From NCBI GenBank assembly GCA_017308495.1, contig JAFKES010000090.1, positions 1-32,125 on the forward strand: 32,125 bases of DNA. The letters run 5' to 3'. The notes under the pieces are model-generated. The model was not told the DNA's origin. It made no database searches and worked only from the letters and a program-made list of their open reading frames with translations. A program made the position numbers and the translations under genes. Shown one piece after another: positions 24,731-32,125 of this stretch. Within the stretch, counting starts at the first letter, position 1, and the number at the start of each line of letters is the position of its first letter. The DNA is from Afipia sp. (GTDB lineage: Bacteria > Pseudomonadota > Alphaproteobacteria > Rhizobiales > Xanthobacteraceae).

Positions 24731-25752
24731 GGCGCGTTCGCTGGCTGTTGGTCGACATTCGGCTCGGTCTTCCGCCCCGAAAACCACTTCTCGATCGCGG
24801 GCACGATGCCTTCCGGAAGAACGAAGACGATCAGGATCATGAAGAGGCCGTACAGGATCCACTGCACTTCCGGCGCAGCGAACGAGCGTGCCACCACCGG
24901 GATGAACCCGAAGATGAGGCCGCCCACGATCGGCCCGGCGAGAGTCCCCTTGCCACCCGTGATCACCATGATCACCATCGTGACCGTGGTGAGGAAGGCG
25001 AACACATCCGGATCGATGATCTTGAGATAGTGCGCGTAGAGACTTCCGGCGGCGCCTGCGATACCGGCGGAGAAAATCGCGGCGAGCACCAGATAGCGCG
25101 TGACGTCGATACCGACCGACACGGCAAGGGATTCATTTTCCTTGAGTGCGACCATCGCGCGGCCGACGCGCGATTGGACCAGGCGGCGGATAATCACATA
25201 GCAGATCGCCAGGACCGCAAGGACCAGATAGTAGTTCGACTGCTTGCTGTAGAAATCGTACGATCCGAGGCCGGGCAGCCAGAGCGTCATTGGCGGAATC
25301 GAAGTCAGCGCAAGCGGACCCTGCGTCAATTCCACCCAGTTCAGCGCGACGAGCCGCACCACCTCGGCGAAGGAGATGGTGACGATGACGAAGTATGCGC
25401 CCCGAACCTTGAACGACAGCTTGCCGACCACATAACCGCACAGCGCAGCCACCAGCGTTCCGATGATGAAACCGCTCCAGACCGGCCATGGTTCGTGGAC
25501 GACGCGAACGCCCCACAGCAGCTCAACATCGAAGCCAAGCGACACCAGCGCGCTGGCGTAGGCTCCGATGCCGAAGAAAGCGACGTGACCGAGGCTGAGC
25601 TGTCCCGTATAGCCGAGCAGCAGGTTCAGACTCATCGCCGCGATGATGAGGATTCCCGTCGTGATGAAGGTGTTCAGCAGATAGGGATCCTGCAGCCACA
25701 ATGGGACCGTCGCGAAAACGGCGAGCACAAGATAAGGAAGCAGCCGTTTCAT
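24727..25752 (-). CDS. livM: Branched-chain amino acid-type ABC transporter permease LivM
   Basis: A membrane subunit of 341 residues with eight to ten helices. Typical segments are AMSLNLLLGYTGQLSLGHVA then FFGIGAYASAL near the N-terminus, FKVRGAYFVIVTISFAEVVR in the middle, and the coupling region with ENESLAVSVGIDVTRYLVLA. TMVIMVITGGKGTLAGPIVG near the C-terminus is conserved. The polar C-terminal tail (FSGRKTEPNVDQQP) is variable. It overlaps livH by four bases and livG by four bases. Confidence 0.94.
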   Translation of the reverse strand: MKRLLPYLVLAVFATVPLWLQDPYLLNTFITTGILIIAAMSLNLLLGYTGQLSLGHVAFFGIGAYASALVSLGFDVELLWGVRVVHEPWPVWSGFIIGTLVAALCGYVVGKLSFKVRGAYFVIVTISFAEVVRLVALNWVELTQGPLALTSIPPMTLWLPGLGSYDFYSKQSNYYLVLAVLAICYVIIRRLVQSRVGRAMVALKENESLAVSVGIDVTRYLVLAAIFSAGIAGAAGSLYAHYLKIIDPDVFAFLTTVTMVIMVITGGKGTLAGPIVGGLIFGFIPVVARSFAAPEVQWILYGLFMILIVFVLPEGIVPAIEKWFSGRKTEPNVDQQPANAP

Positions 25753-26621
25753 CCGATGCGCTCCGCGCGGGCGAAAAGACCCGTCGGCTTGAAGAGAAGA
25801 ACTAAGATGATGAGAAGGAAGCCCATCGCGTCACGATATCCGGACGAGATGTAGCCCGCGCCGAATTCCTCGGCCAAAGCGAGGATGAAGCCGCCGATCG
25901 TCGCGCCGCCGATGCTGCCGAGACCGCCGAGAATGACGATGGCGAAGGCTTTCAGCGATGCAAGGTTACCCATCTGCGGCGAGATGACGTAAACCGGCCC
26001 GAGCAACGCGCCGGCAGCCGCCGCGAGACTCGATCCGATCGCGAAGGTCGCCATATAGACGAACTGGATGTTCACGCCCATCAGCGAGGCCGCGTCGTGA
26101 TCCTGGAACGTCGCCCGCATGGCTTTGCCAAGCTTGGTCCGGTTGATCAGCAGGTAGGACAGCCCGATCAGAGCCAGCGCGGCGGCCAGCACGAACAGGC
26201 GCAGCCACGAGACGGAGAATGGTCCGATCACCAGCGGCAGTTCGGGGAATGGCGTGGTGACCGATTTGGCCACCCCTCCCCAAATGAACTGCTCGCCGTT
26301 CTGCATCACGATCATTGCACCGATCATGATGAGCATCGTGGTGTCGATATCCGCGCCGCGCATCGGCCGCAGCAGGATATACTCGATGGCCGCACCAAGC
26401 AGACACCCGGCAACCAACGCGACAAGCAGTGCCACGAAGAAGTTCAAGCCGAGCAGCATCGCGACCAGGTAAACCATATAGGCCCCGAACGCGTAGACTT
26501 CTCCATGCGCGAAGTTGACGACGCGCATGATGCCGAAGATGAGGGTCAGCCCGATGCCGAGCAGCGCATACGTGCTGCCGAGGATGAGCGTGTTGATGAT
26601 GTGCTGGAGAAATTCGGTCAT
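25749..26621 (-). CDS. livH: Branched-chain amino acid-type ABC transporter permease LivH
   Basis: The shorter membrane subunit, 290 residues with about eight helices. It begins MTEFLQHIINTLILGSTYAL, followed by LGIGLTLIFGIMRVVNFAHG, the standard LivH start. The coupling loop is GKAMRATFQDHDAASLMGVN, and the C-terminal AFAIVILGGLGSIGGATIGG is conserved. No clear ribosome site precedes the ATG. A 104-base gap with a GC-rich hairpin separates it from livK, a common arrangement that lets the binding protein be made in excess. Confidence 0.93.
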   Translation of the reverse strand: MTEFLQHIINTLILGSTYALLGIGLTLIFGIMRVVNFAHGEVYAFGAYMVYLVAMLLGLNFFVALLVALVAGCLLGAAIEYILLRPMRGADIDTTMLIMIGAMIVMQNGEQFIWGGVAKSVTTPFPELPLVIGPFSVSWLRLFVLAAALALIGLSYLLINRTKLGKAMRATFQDHDAASLMGVNIQFVYMATFAIGSSLAAAAGALLGPVYVISPQMGNLASLKAFAIVILGGLGSIGGATIGGFILALAEEFGAGYISSGYRDAMGFLLIILVLLFKPTGLFARAERIG

Positions 26622-26684
26622 GACAAATTGTTCGGCCTGGAAACCGCAACTCCGGGTTCGGGGTAAGACAGGATCAGGGCTAAA

Positions 26685-26710
26685 GGCGCCGCCGGATCAC
26701 CGGCGACGCC
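26685..26710 (-). promoter_or_regulatory. Stem-loop between livK and livH
   Basis: In minus-strand RNA, GGCGTCGCCGG pairs with CCGGCGGCGCC (one U-G wobble) around a four-base loop, followed by TTTAG. It lies 16 bases after the livK stop. It may act as a partial terminator or a 3' stabiliser of livK message. Confidence 0.55.
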
Positions 26711-26725
26711 CGTAACAATTGCTAC

Positions 26726-27889
26726 TCAGGATCCACTGGCGAGAACGACCTTGCCGTTCTGGATCTTGACCAGGTACAGGTTCGGCATGCTCTGGCCGCT
26801 TTCCTTGCCGGCCGGTCCCTGCTTCTGGAACTTGATCTGCCCGTTAAGACCGGCGAAATCGGTCGCCCACAGCGCCTTCACGATCGCCTCAGGCTCCGCC
26901 TTGTCGGCGCGCTGGAGCGCATTGATGACGGTGCGCATGCCATCATAGCCACGGAAGCTCTCGGTTGCGCCGGCGAAGGCAAAGCCACGCTTCTTCCACT
27001 CGTTGAGGAAGTATTTGGTTGCGGCCGGATCAGGCGTCTTTTCCGGAAACCAGGGCAGGAAGGTCGTCAGGTGCATGGAGCCGTTGGCCGCCGCACCCGC
27101 CTGATCGATCAGCTGGTCGGGGTTCTGGGAGCCGCCGGTGGTGATGATCCTCTTGGTGATGCCGAGAGCCGCAGCCTGCTTCAGGACAAGCGTGAGCTGC
27201 TCCACGGCAGTGGTAACCATGATCGTGTCGGAATCCGTCGCCTTGATCTTGGAGAGCTGCGCGCTCATGTCCTGCGCGGCCTGGTCCATGATCTCGATGA
27301 GGCCAACCTGCACGCCGAGACCCTTGAGCACCTTGCCGAAGTCCTCGGCCGATCCGCGGCCCCAGTCGTTATTGATGATCAGGAAATCCGCCTTCTTCAT
27401 GTTCAGCGAAGGCACGATCGCCTTGAAGTCCTCGGCCTCGACGGACGACGGCGGCGAGATGCGGAAGATGAAGGGATTGCCCGACGTCGTGATCTTGCTC
27501 GACGACGAGGTCTCGACGACCATCGGCACCTTGTATTCCAGCAGCTTCGGCATGACGGCGAGCGTCAGGCTCGATCCCCACGCGCCCATCATCACCGGGA
27601 CCTTGTCGCGGGAGATCAGCTTCTCGGCCACCGCCGCAGCTTCCGTCGGGTTGCTCTTGTTGTCTTCGATCACGAGCTCGATCTTGCTGCCCCGGATCCC
27701 GCCCTTCTCGTTGATTTCGTCGGCTGCGATCTTAGCGCCGTTAACAACGTAAGTGCCGGATGCGGCGAAGGGACCCGTCAACGGTTGATTGACGCCGATC
27801 TTGATCGTCTGCGCGCTCGCGCCACTCACGAACGCTGACATCGCGACCGCCATGGCCGCCCCGCCTAGAAAACCCCGTGCTCGGTTCAT
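26726..27889 (-). CDS. livK: Periplasmic binding protein of a branched-chain amino acid-type ABC importer
   Basis: A 387-residue precursor with a signal peptide (residues 1 to about 26, cleavage after SGASA). The mature part starts QTIKIGVNQPLTGPFAASGT, as in peripla_BP_6 (type I) proteins. It continues with GAKIAADEINEKGGIRGSKI and ELVIEDNKSNPTEAAAVAEK. ETSSSSKITTSGNPFIFRIS lies in the hinge area. A strong ribosome site (AGGAGGAAG) precedes the ATG. It is the first gene of the five-gene importer operon, behind a well-formed promoter. The ligand is unknown: such proteins bind branched-chain amino acids, amides, aromatic acids or other small polar compounds. Confidence 0.93.
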   Translation of the reverse strand: MNRARGFLGGAAMAVAMSAFVSGASAQTIKIGVNQPLTGPFAASGTYVVNGAKIAADEINEKGGIRGSKIELVIEDNKSNPTEAAAVAEKLISRDKVPVMMGAWGSSLTLAVMPKLLEYKVPMVVETSSSSKITTSGNPFIFRISPPSSVEAEDFKAIVPSLNMKKADFLIINNDWGRGSAEDFGKVLKGLGVQVGLIEIMDQAAQDMSAQLSKIKATDSDTIMVTTAVEQLTLVLKQAAALGITKRIITTGGSQNPDQLIDQAGAAANGSMHLTTFLPWFPEKTPDPAATKYFLNEWKKRGFAFAGATESFRGYDGMRTVINALQRADKAEPEAIVKALWATDFAGLNGQIKFQKQGPAGKESGQSMPNLYLVKIQNGKVVLASGS

Positions 27890-27992
27890 GTTTGCTTCCT
27901 CCTCTGCTCTGCTGAGCGCTGTCTAAGACATGGAAAAAACCAAGGCGCCGCCTCAGCTTATACTGCTGGGACTTTGTCGTCGCCTCATCCCC

Positions 27993-28021
27993 GGATGATC
28001 CTATCATCCTATACTTAGGAT
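27993..28021. promoter_or_regulatory. Overlapping palindromes over the livK transcription start, candidate operator
   Basis: Two perfect dyads overlap: GGATGAT-CCT-ATCATCC (27993-28009) and ATCCTA-TACT-TAGGAT (28006-28021). ATCCTAT also repeats directly at 27998 and 28006. The right dyad abuts the -10 box, so the pair covers the expected start point and the bases just after it, a classical repressor position. The regulator is not in the window. Confidence 0.6.
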
Positions 28022-28050
28022 ATTAAATACAATCTGCCGCTTGACGTCAA
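28022..28050 (-). promoter_or_regulatory. Sigma-70-type promoter of the liv operon
   Basis: On the minus strand TTGACG (28045-28050) and TTTAAT (28022-28027) are separated by exactly 17 bases, each one base off consensus. The predicted start is near 28015, leaving a leader of about 125 bases before livK. The -35 box sits inside the palindrome CTTGACGTCAAG (28040-28051). Confidence 0.65.
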
Positions 28051-28101
28051 GTCGTAAGCATGGCGGAATTTTAGGCTAGAATGGCGATATTAAAAGCACA
28101 A

Positions 28102-28129
28102 CGACACCGCGCGGCAACGCGCGGTGTCG
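28102..28129 (-). terminator. Terminator after the fbiC-PLP enzyme operon
   Basis: CGACACCGCGCG and CGCGCGGTGTCG form a perfect 12-pair stem around a four-base loop, 55 bases after the PLP-enzyme stop. On the minus strand the tail is TTGTGCTTTT. It separates the fbiC transcript from the liv promoter just beyond. Confidence 0.8.
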
Positions 28130-28183
28130 GGATATCGAATTGGAATGACAGAAAAAACAGACGTCGAGTTGACGAAGCGGCCG

Positions 28184-29662
28184 TCAGTTCGACGCCTTGT
28201 TGAACTCGATCGTGAGTTGGTCCCATTCATGGAGGCTCCCCTGAATGTCTGACCAGAATGACTGAGATCGGCGCCGTTCGAAATCGGCAACCGACACTCC
28301 CTGCTGTTCAACCCAGGTGTAATAGCCAAGATTGAATACGCTTCGACGACCCATCTCCGTCAGCTCGACGACATGGTCCGACGCTGCGCCGAGCAAACAC
28401 GCCCCGAAGATTTCGGCAGCGTTCACTTCATCGAAGCCCTTCGCATAGTGGCTGCTCTCGAACTGCCTGCGTTCGCTGCCATAGAGTGCCGCGCTATCGG
28501 TCGCGACGGTCATGATGACCTGCTCCGGACCGTACCCCATGTGCTTGGCCAGCTTGATCGACGCCAGAATGTTGGCGAAGCCAGAAATGCCGATGTGGTC
28601 AAAAGCATTCACCAGCGCCGGGTCCAGACCGCGCCGCTGTTGCAGATAGCTTCGGCCAGCTGCTGAACCAAAAAGCAAGTTCAACTGGTCGGTGGCCCGA
28701 TCGGAAACGCCGATAACGAAGTCCTGGTTCATGACGTTCTGAATCAGGGGAATATGCTTGTCGCCGATTCCCTGGATGTTGTGCTCGCCATAGCCGTTGT
28801 TCAGCATGGTCGGACATTCGATCGCTTCGACGGCTGCGATTTTTGCGCCCAGTTGCGTTTTGAGAAAATCACCGGCCGCGATCGTACCCGACGATCCGGT
28901 CGCAGATACGAATGCAGCAAGCTCGTGGTGTCCGCCCGCGTTAAACGCCTTGAACACGTCCTCTGCTGCCCGGCCAGTGCATTCGTAGTGGATCAGGTAA
29001 TTCGAGAATGACGAGAACTGGTTGAGAATGACGTTCCGGTCATCCTTCCTCAACTCCGCACACTTGTCATAAATCTCTTTGACGTTGCTTTCGGTGCCCG
29101 GCGTCCTGATGATATCGCTCGGATCCGTCACCCACTTCTCGAGCCATTCGAAGCGCTCGCGGCTCATGCCTTCCGGCAGCACCGCCACACCCCGGCAGCC
29201 GAGAATTCGCGATACCGCCACTCCGCCCCGGCAGTAGTTGCCGGTTGATGGCCACACGGCCTTCTGCTCCGTGGGGTCAAAGCGTCCGGTGACCAGCTGC
29301 TCGATCAGTGCGGCATAGGCAGGCAGAACCTTGTGCGCTCCAATCATCGGAAAACGGTCGCCGAACATGACCACGATTTTCGCATCAACACCAGTGATGG
29401 CCTTCGGAAGCACGACGTGCCCGGGCACGAGGTCGCGGCCCCGGCGATCAGGCGAGTTGTACCAATGCATCCGCCAGAGATTGGCCGGGTTTGGCTCATC
29501 AGGACCGACAGAAGCGATGTCCTTCCAGAGCCGACCGGACGGGGATTCCGGATGCGCCAGTTGCGAAAAGGTCGGCAATTTGAGGCCGAGCTTGCGCGCC
29601 TGGCCCGCAGCCTGTCGTACTCGCTGACTATCGACGACCGACGGTTCCGTTAAAAAGGTCAT
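28184..29662 (-). CDS. PLP-dependent fold-type II enzyme, cysteine synthase-like, substrate unknown
   Basis: A 492-residue cytoplasmic enzyme related to cysteine synthase/threonine dehydratase. The likely PLP lysine is K111 in GAHKVLPAYAAL. STGNYCRGGVAVSRILG (139-155) corresponds to the substrate-binding SxGN loop, and SATGSSGTIAAG (253-264) to the phosphate-binding glycine loop. TDSAALYGSER (388-398) holds the serine that usually contacts the pyridine nitrogen. It is 100-180 residues longer than cysteine synthase: the first 75 residues (with NPANLWRMHWYNSPDRRGRD) and the last 90 are extra, and I do not recognise them. It lies 36 bases after fbiC and ends at a strong terminator, so the two are probably one transcript. 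Lyase, dehydratase or beta-replacement chemistry on an amino acid is expected; the substrate is not inferable. Confidence 0.82.
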   Translation of the reverse strand: MTFLTEPSVVDSQRVRQAAGQARKLGLKLPTFSQLAHPESPSGRLWKDIASVGPDEPNPANLWRMHWYNSPDRRGRDLVPGHVVLPKAITGVDAKIVVMFGDRFPMIGAHKVLPAYAALIEQLVTGRFDPTEQKAVWPSTGNYCRGGVAVSRILGCRGVAVLPEGMSRERFEWLEKWVTDPSDIIRTPGTESNVKEIYDKCAELRKDDRNVILNQFSSFSNYLIHYECTGRAAEDVFKAFNAGGHHELAAFVSATGSSGTIAAGDFLKTQLGAKIAAVEAIECPTMLNNGYGEHNIQGIGDKHIPLIQNVMNQDFVIGVSDRATDQLNLLFGSAAGRSYLQQRRGLDPALVNAFDHIGISGFANILASIKLAKHMGYGPEQVIMTVATDSAALYGSERRQFESSHYAKGFDEVNAAEIFGACLLGAASDHVVELTEMGRRSVFNLGYYTWVEQQGVSVADFERRRSQSFWSDIQGSLHEWDQLTIEFNKASN

Positions 29663-29698
29663 GTGGTGTTATCCGCCTGAATTTCGAAAACCGTCTTG

Positions 29699-32101
29699 CT
29701 ACGCGGTCGCTGTTCGACCCCCCGCATCGGTTTGGCGCTCCAGTACAGCATCAAATGAGCGCTGTCTACGAACCTCGCCGGCGTTACCGTAAGTCGTGGT
29801 TCGCTGCCGGGCCACCCGGCCTGCCCCCGCGATGATCTGCTCCATCTCCTGGGGCGTCATCTCCTGGCCGTGCGATGCGCCTGCCGAACGCGAGATGCTT
29901 TCGTCCATCAGCGTGCCGCCGAGGTCGTTGACGCCCGCTGACAGACATTGCCGTATCCCCTCGGCCCCCATCTTGACCCAGGAGGCCTGGATATTGGTGA
30001 TCAGGGGGTTGAGCACCAGCCGGGCGACGGCATGCATCAGGATCGCCTCACGGAAGGTCGGGCCCGGCCGGGCCCGTCCCTTCAGGTAGACAGGTGCCTC
30101 CATGTGAACGAAGGGCAGCGGCACGAACTCGAGAAAGCCGCCGGTCTCCGCCTGAAGACGCCGCACGCGCAGCAGATGGCGCGCCCAGTGCTCATACCGC
30201 TCGATGTGGCCAAACATGATCGTGGCCGTCGACTTGAAGCCAAGCGAATGGGCCGTGCGCATGACATCAAGCCATTGCTGCGTGCGGATCTTGTCGGCGC
30301 AGAGGACCTCGCGGACCTCATCATCCAGGATTTCAGCCGCGGTGCCAGGAAGCGTTCCGAGACCGGCGGCCTTCAGTTGCTGCAGGAATTCGACGACCGG
30401 GATTCCCAGGGTCTGCGCGCCCTGATAGATCTCCAGCGGCGAGAACGCATGCAAATGCATGGCCGGTTCGGCGCCCTTCACGGCGCGGCAGACGTCGAGA
30501 TACTTCTGCCCCGTGTACGAGGGGTGAATACCGCCCTGCATGCAGACTTCAGATGCACCGCGATCCCATGCTTCGGTAACGCGCTGAGCAACTTCCGTCA
30601 TCTCGAGGTCGTAGGGCTTGCCGCGCAGGTTCTCGCTCATCTTGCCTTTGGAAAAGGCGCAAAACTGGCATTTGAACGAGCAGATATTCGTGTAGTTGAT
30701 GTTGCGGCACACGACGTAGGAGACAGTGTCGCCATTTACCTCGCGTCGCAGTTCGTCGGCGGCGCGACACACGTGTGCGAAATCGTCCTCGTGGGACCGG
30801 AACAGCCGTACGATCTCGCTTTCGGCAAGCTCATCTCCGCGCTGCGCCTTTTCAATGATCGGGCCGACGCCCGAACTCAGCACGGTCGACTTTTGCTTCA
30901 GCCATTCGAGTTCGCGCGCAGGAAGCGCGCCAACATGGCCCGGATGCCAGTCATCGGTCCGCGGCAGCCCATCACCGTCAACCCGATCGAGAACCGACTT
31001 CAGCAGCTTGGTGTCCACCCAACGCGAGGAACTGCGGGCAAATTCCGGATAGATCGGCAGGCGCTTGGCGAGCCGTTTCCCCGCCGAGCGCGTTGCAACC
31101 TCCAGCAAACGCAAATGCGGCCAAGGCGCCTCCGGATTCACATGATCGGGCGTCACCGGCGACACCCCGCCCCAGTCGTTGATGCCTGCGGCGACCACCT
31201 GTCCGAGAGCCGCGGGGCTCAGATTTGGCGGCGCCTGGATGTTCATACCCGGCTCAAAGATCAATCGAGCAATGGCAATGGTCCACAGATGGTCGTCAAC
31301 GGACGGCGCCGGGACGTTCGCCATGCGCGTATCGGCCTTGGGACGGAAATTCTGGATAATGATTTCCTGAATGTGGCCATACCGGTCATTGAGGTCGCGC
31401 AGCGCCAGCAGCGCATCAATCCGTTCAGCCCTGGTTTCGCCGATGCCAATCAGGATGCCTGATGTGAAGGGTACGGCCTGCTCACCGGCGGCCCGAATGG
31501 TCTCCAGCCTGACAGCCGGCACCTTGTCCGGCGATCCATAATGTGCCCCTCCCTTGGTGCAGAGCCGGTCGGAAGCGGACTCGAGCATGATCCCCTGGGA
31601 GACGGAAACCTTGCGCAGCATCGCAAGATCTTCCGCCGACATGATGCCTGGATTGATATGCGGAAGCAGCCCGGTCCGCTCGAAGACGGCGCGAGCCACT
31701 TCGGCGACGTAAGAAAGCGTCGATTCGTGATTCAGCCGCTTCAGTTCTTCCCGGGCTGACCTATAGCGAAGCTCTGGCTTGTCACCCAGTGTAAAGAGCG
31801 CCTCGTGGCAACCGGCTCTTTTTCCAGCCTCCGCGATCGCAACCGCTTCTTCAAGCGACAGATAGGGCTTCACTCCCTCCCGCGGCGCATGCGCAAACGT
31901 GCAGTAGTGGCAAACATCGCGACAAAGCTGAGTCAGCGGAATGAAGACCTTGGGGGAGTAGGTAATCGCATCGCCATGCGCGGCATCCCGCCGCCGCGCC
32001 GCCGCGCGGAGCAATTCATCGGTCTCGTTGAGATCAACGAGTTGGTAGGCCTCTTCGCGAGAAAGGCGGCTGGTGAGCGGAATATCGAACAGCGACGTCA
32101 T
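29699..32101 (-). CDS. fbiC: Bifunctional FO synthase (CofG-CofH fusion)
   Basis: An 800-residue enzyme with two radical-SAM halves that make FO (7,8-didemethyl-8-hydroxy-5-deazariboflavin), the chromophore of coenzyme F420, from tyrosine and 5-amino-6-ribitylaminouracil. The CofG half (about 1-370) carries its iron-sulfur cysteines at C60, C64 and C67 (CRDVCHYC), followed by FTLGDKPE. The CofH half (about 410-770) has C474, C478 and C481 (CSFKCQFC), then MQGGIHP and a C-terminal SAGVNDLGGTLMDESISRSA. Length and domain order match actinobacterial FbiC; archaea and cyanobacteria encode two separate proteins. The ATG at 32101 gives the natural N-terminus; a TGATG at the start hints at an overlapping gene upstream, outside the window. 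No CofC, CofD or CofE gene is visible, so the end product could be F420 or FO itself as a photolyase antenna. Confidence 0.93.
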   Translation of the reverse strand: MTSLFDIPLTSRLSREEAYQLVDLNETDELLRAAARRRDAAHGDAITYSPKVFIPLTQLCRDVCHYCTFAHAPREGVKPYLSLEEAVAIAEAGKRAGCHEALFTLGDKPELRYRSAREELKRLNHESTLSYVAEVARAVFERTGLLPHINPGIMSAEDLAMLRKVSVSQGIMLESASDRLCTKGGAHYGSPDKVPAVRLETIRAAGEQAVPFTSGILIGIGETRAERIDALLALRDLNDRYGHIQEIIIQNFRPKADTRMANVPAPSVDDHLWTIAIARLIFEPGMNIQAPPNLSPAALGQVVAAGINDWGGVSPVTPDHVNPEAPWPHLRLLEVATRSAGKRLAKRLPIYPEFARSSSRWVDTKLLKSVLDRVDGDGLPRTDDWHPGHVGALPARELEWLKQKSTVLSSGVGPIIEKAQRGDELAESEIVRLFRSHEDDFAHVCRAADELRREVNGDTVSYVVCRNINYTNICSFKCQFCAFSKGKMSENLRGKPYDLEMTEVAQRVTEAWDRGASEVCMQGGIHPSYTGQKYLDVCRAVKGAEPAMHLHAFSPLEIYQGAQTLGIPVVEFLQQLKAAGLGTLPGTAAEILDDEVREVLCADKIRTQQWLDVMRTAHSLGFKSTATIMFGHIERYEHWARHLLRVRRLQAETGGFLEFVPLPFVHMEAPVYLKGRARPGPTFREAILMHAVARLVLNPLITNIQASWVKMGAEGIRQCLSAGVNDLGGTLMDESISRSAGASHGQEMTPQEMEQIIAGAGRVARQRTTTYGNAGEVRRQRSFDAVLERQTDAGGRTATA

Positions 32102-32125
32102 CAGAACAACCTCAGTGGAGCAGGC

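Noticed and set aside
28040-28051. CTTGACGTCAAG as a plus-strand -35 box
   Set aside because: The palindrome gives TTGACG on both strands, but only the minus strand has a -10 box at the right distance; no plus-strand gene follows.
29948-31462. 504-codon plus-strand open frame opposite fbiC
   Set aside because: Shadow of fbiC; composition is Arg/His/Gln-rich and shows no motif.

Overview
The window looks like chromosome of a high-GC alphaproteobacterium, most likely of the Bradyrhizobiaceae/Nitrobacteraceae (Bradyrhizobium, Rhodopseudomonas, Afipia/Oligotropha). The grounds are the three-gene proton-translocating transhydrogenase (pntAA-pntAB-pntB), the divergent pair of small DUF465 genes beside purEK, ribosomal protein S21 with a long Gly/Ala/Arg tail, a REP-like inverted repeat of a kind I recall from Bradyrhizobium genomes, and the abundance of ABC transporters. 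Genus is inference; no rRNA or tRNA gene was seen.

Layout. 1-393: 3' end of an iron(III)-type ABC permease, meeting a decayed AI-2E transporter fragment (390-673). 815-2189: scoAB, a 3-oxoacid CoA-transferase operon with a terminator behind it. 2479-4566: an AsmA-family envelope protein. 4563-7401: potG-potH-potI, a putrescine-type ABC importer without a binding-protein gene beside it. 7650-10355: a membrane PAS-PAS-PAS-GGDEF-EAL protein. 10544-11653: L-2-hydroxyglutarate oxidase-like flavoprotein, followed by three 17-base tandem repeats. 11798-15118: two divergent DUF465 genes, a soluble diguanylate cyclase, and purE-purK. 15175-16471: aquaporin Z and rpsU, the latter with a terminator-like hairpin in its leader. 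16541-19917: a REP-like element, an aldehyde dehydrogenase, an Ala/Lys-rich membrane-anchored protein and a VOC protein. 20007-22882: the transhydrogenase operon.

The right-hand third (23233-32101, all on the minus strand) looks accessory. Reading in the direction of transcription it holds fbiC (a fused CofG-CofH FO synthase, the deazaflavin step of coenzyme F420 synthesis), a fold-type II PLP enzyme of unknown substrate 36 bases downstream, a strong terminator, a near-consensus sigma-70 promoter with overlapping palindromic operators, and a complete branched-chain-amino-acid-type ABC importer (livK-H-M-G-F). Some lines in this part are about 50% G+C by hand count, against about 68% in a transhydrogenase line. 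F420 synthesis is uncommon in alphaproteobacteria, so the FO synthase / PLP enzyme / importer neighbourhood is the best candidate here for something little described. The rest of the putative cluster lies beyond the right edge.

Links between genes. scoAB, the aldehyde dehydrogenase, the 2-hydroxyglutarate oxidase and the transhydrogenase are general carbon and redox metabolism. purEK and rpsU are housekeeping. The two GGDEF proteins set cyclic-di-GMP levels. The right end couples deazaflavin chromophore synthesis to a PLP reaction and perhaps to uptake of an amino-acid-like compound; that functional link is inference from gene order only.
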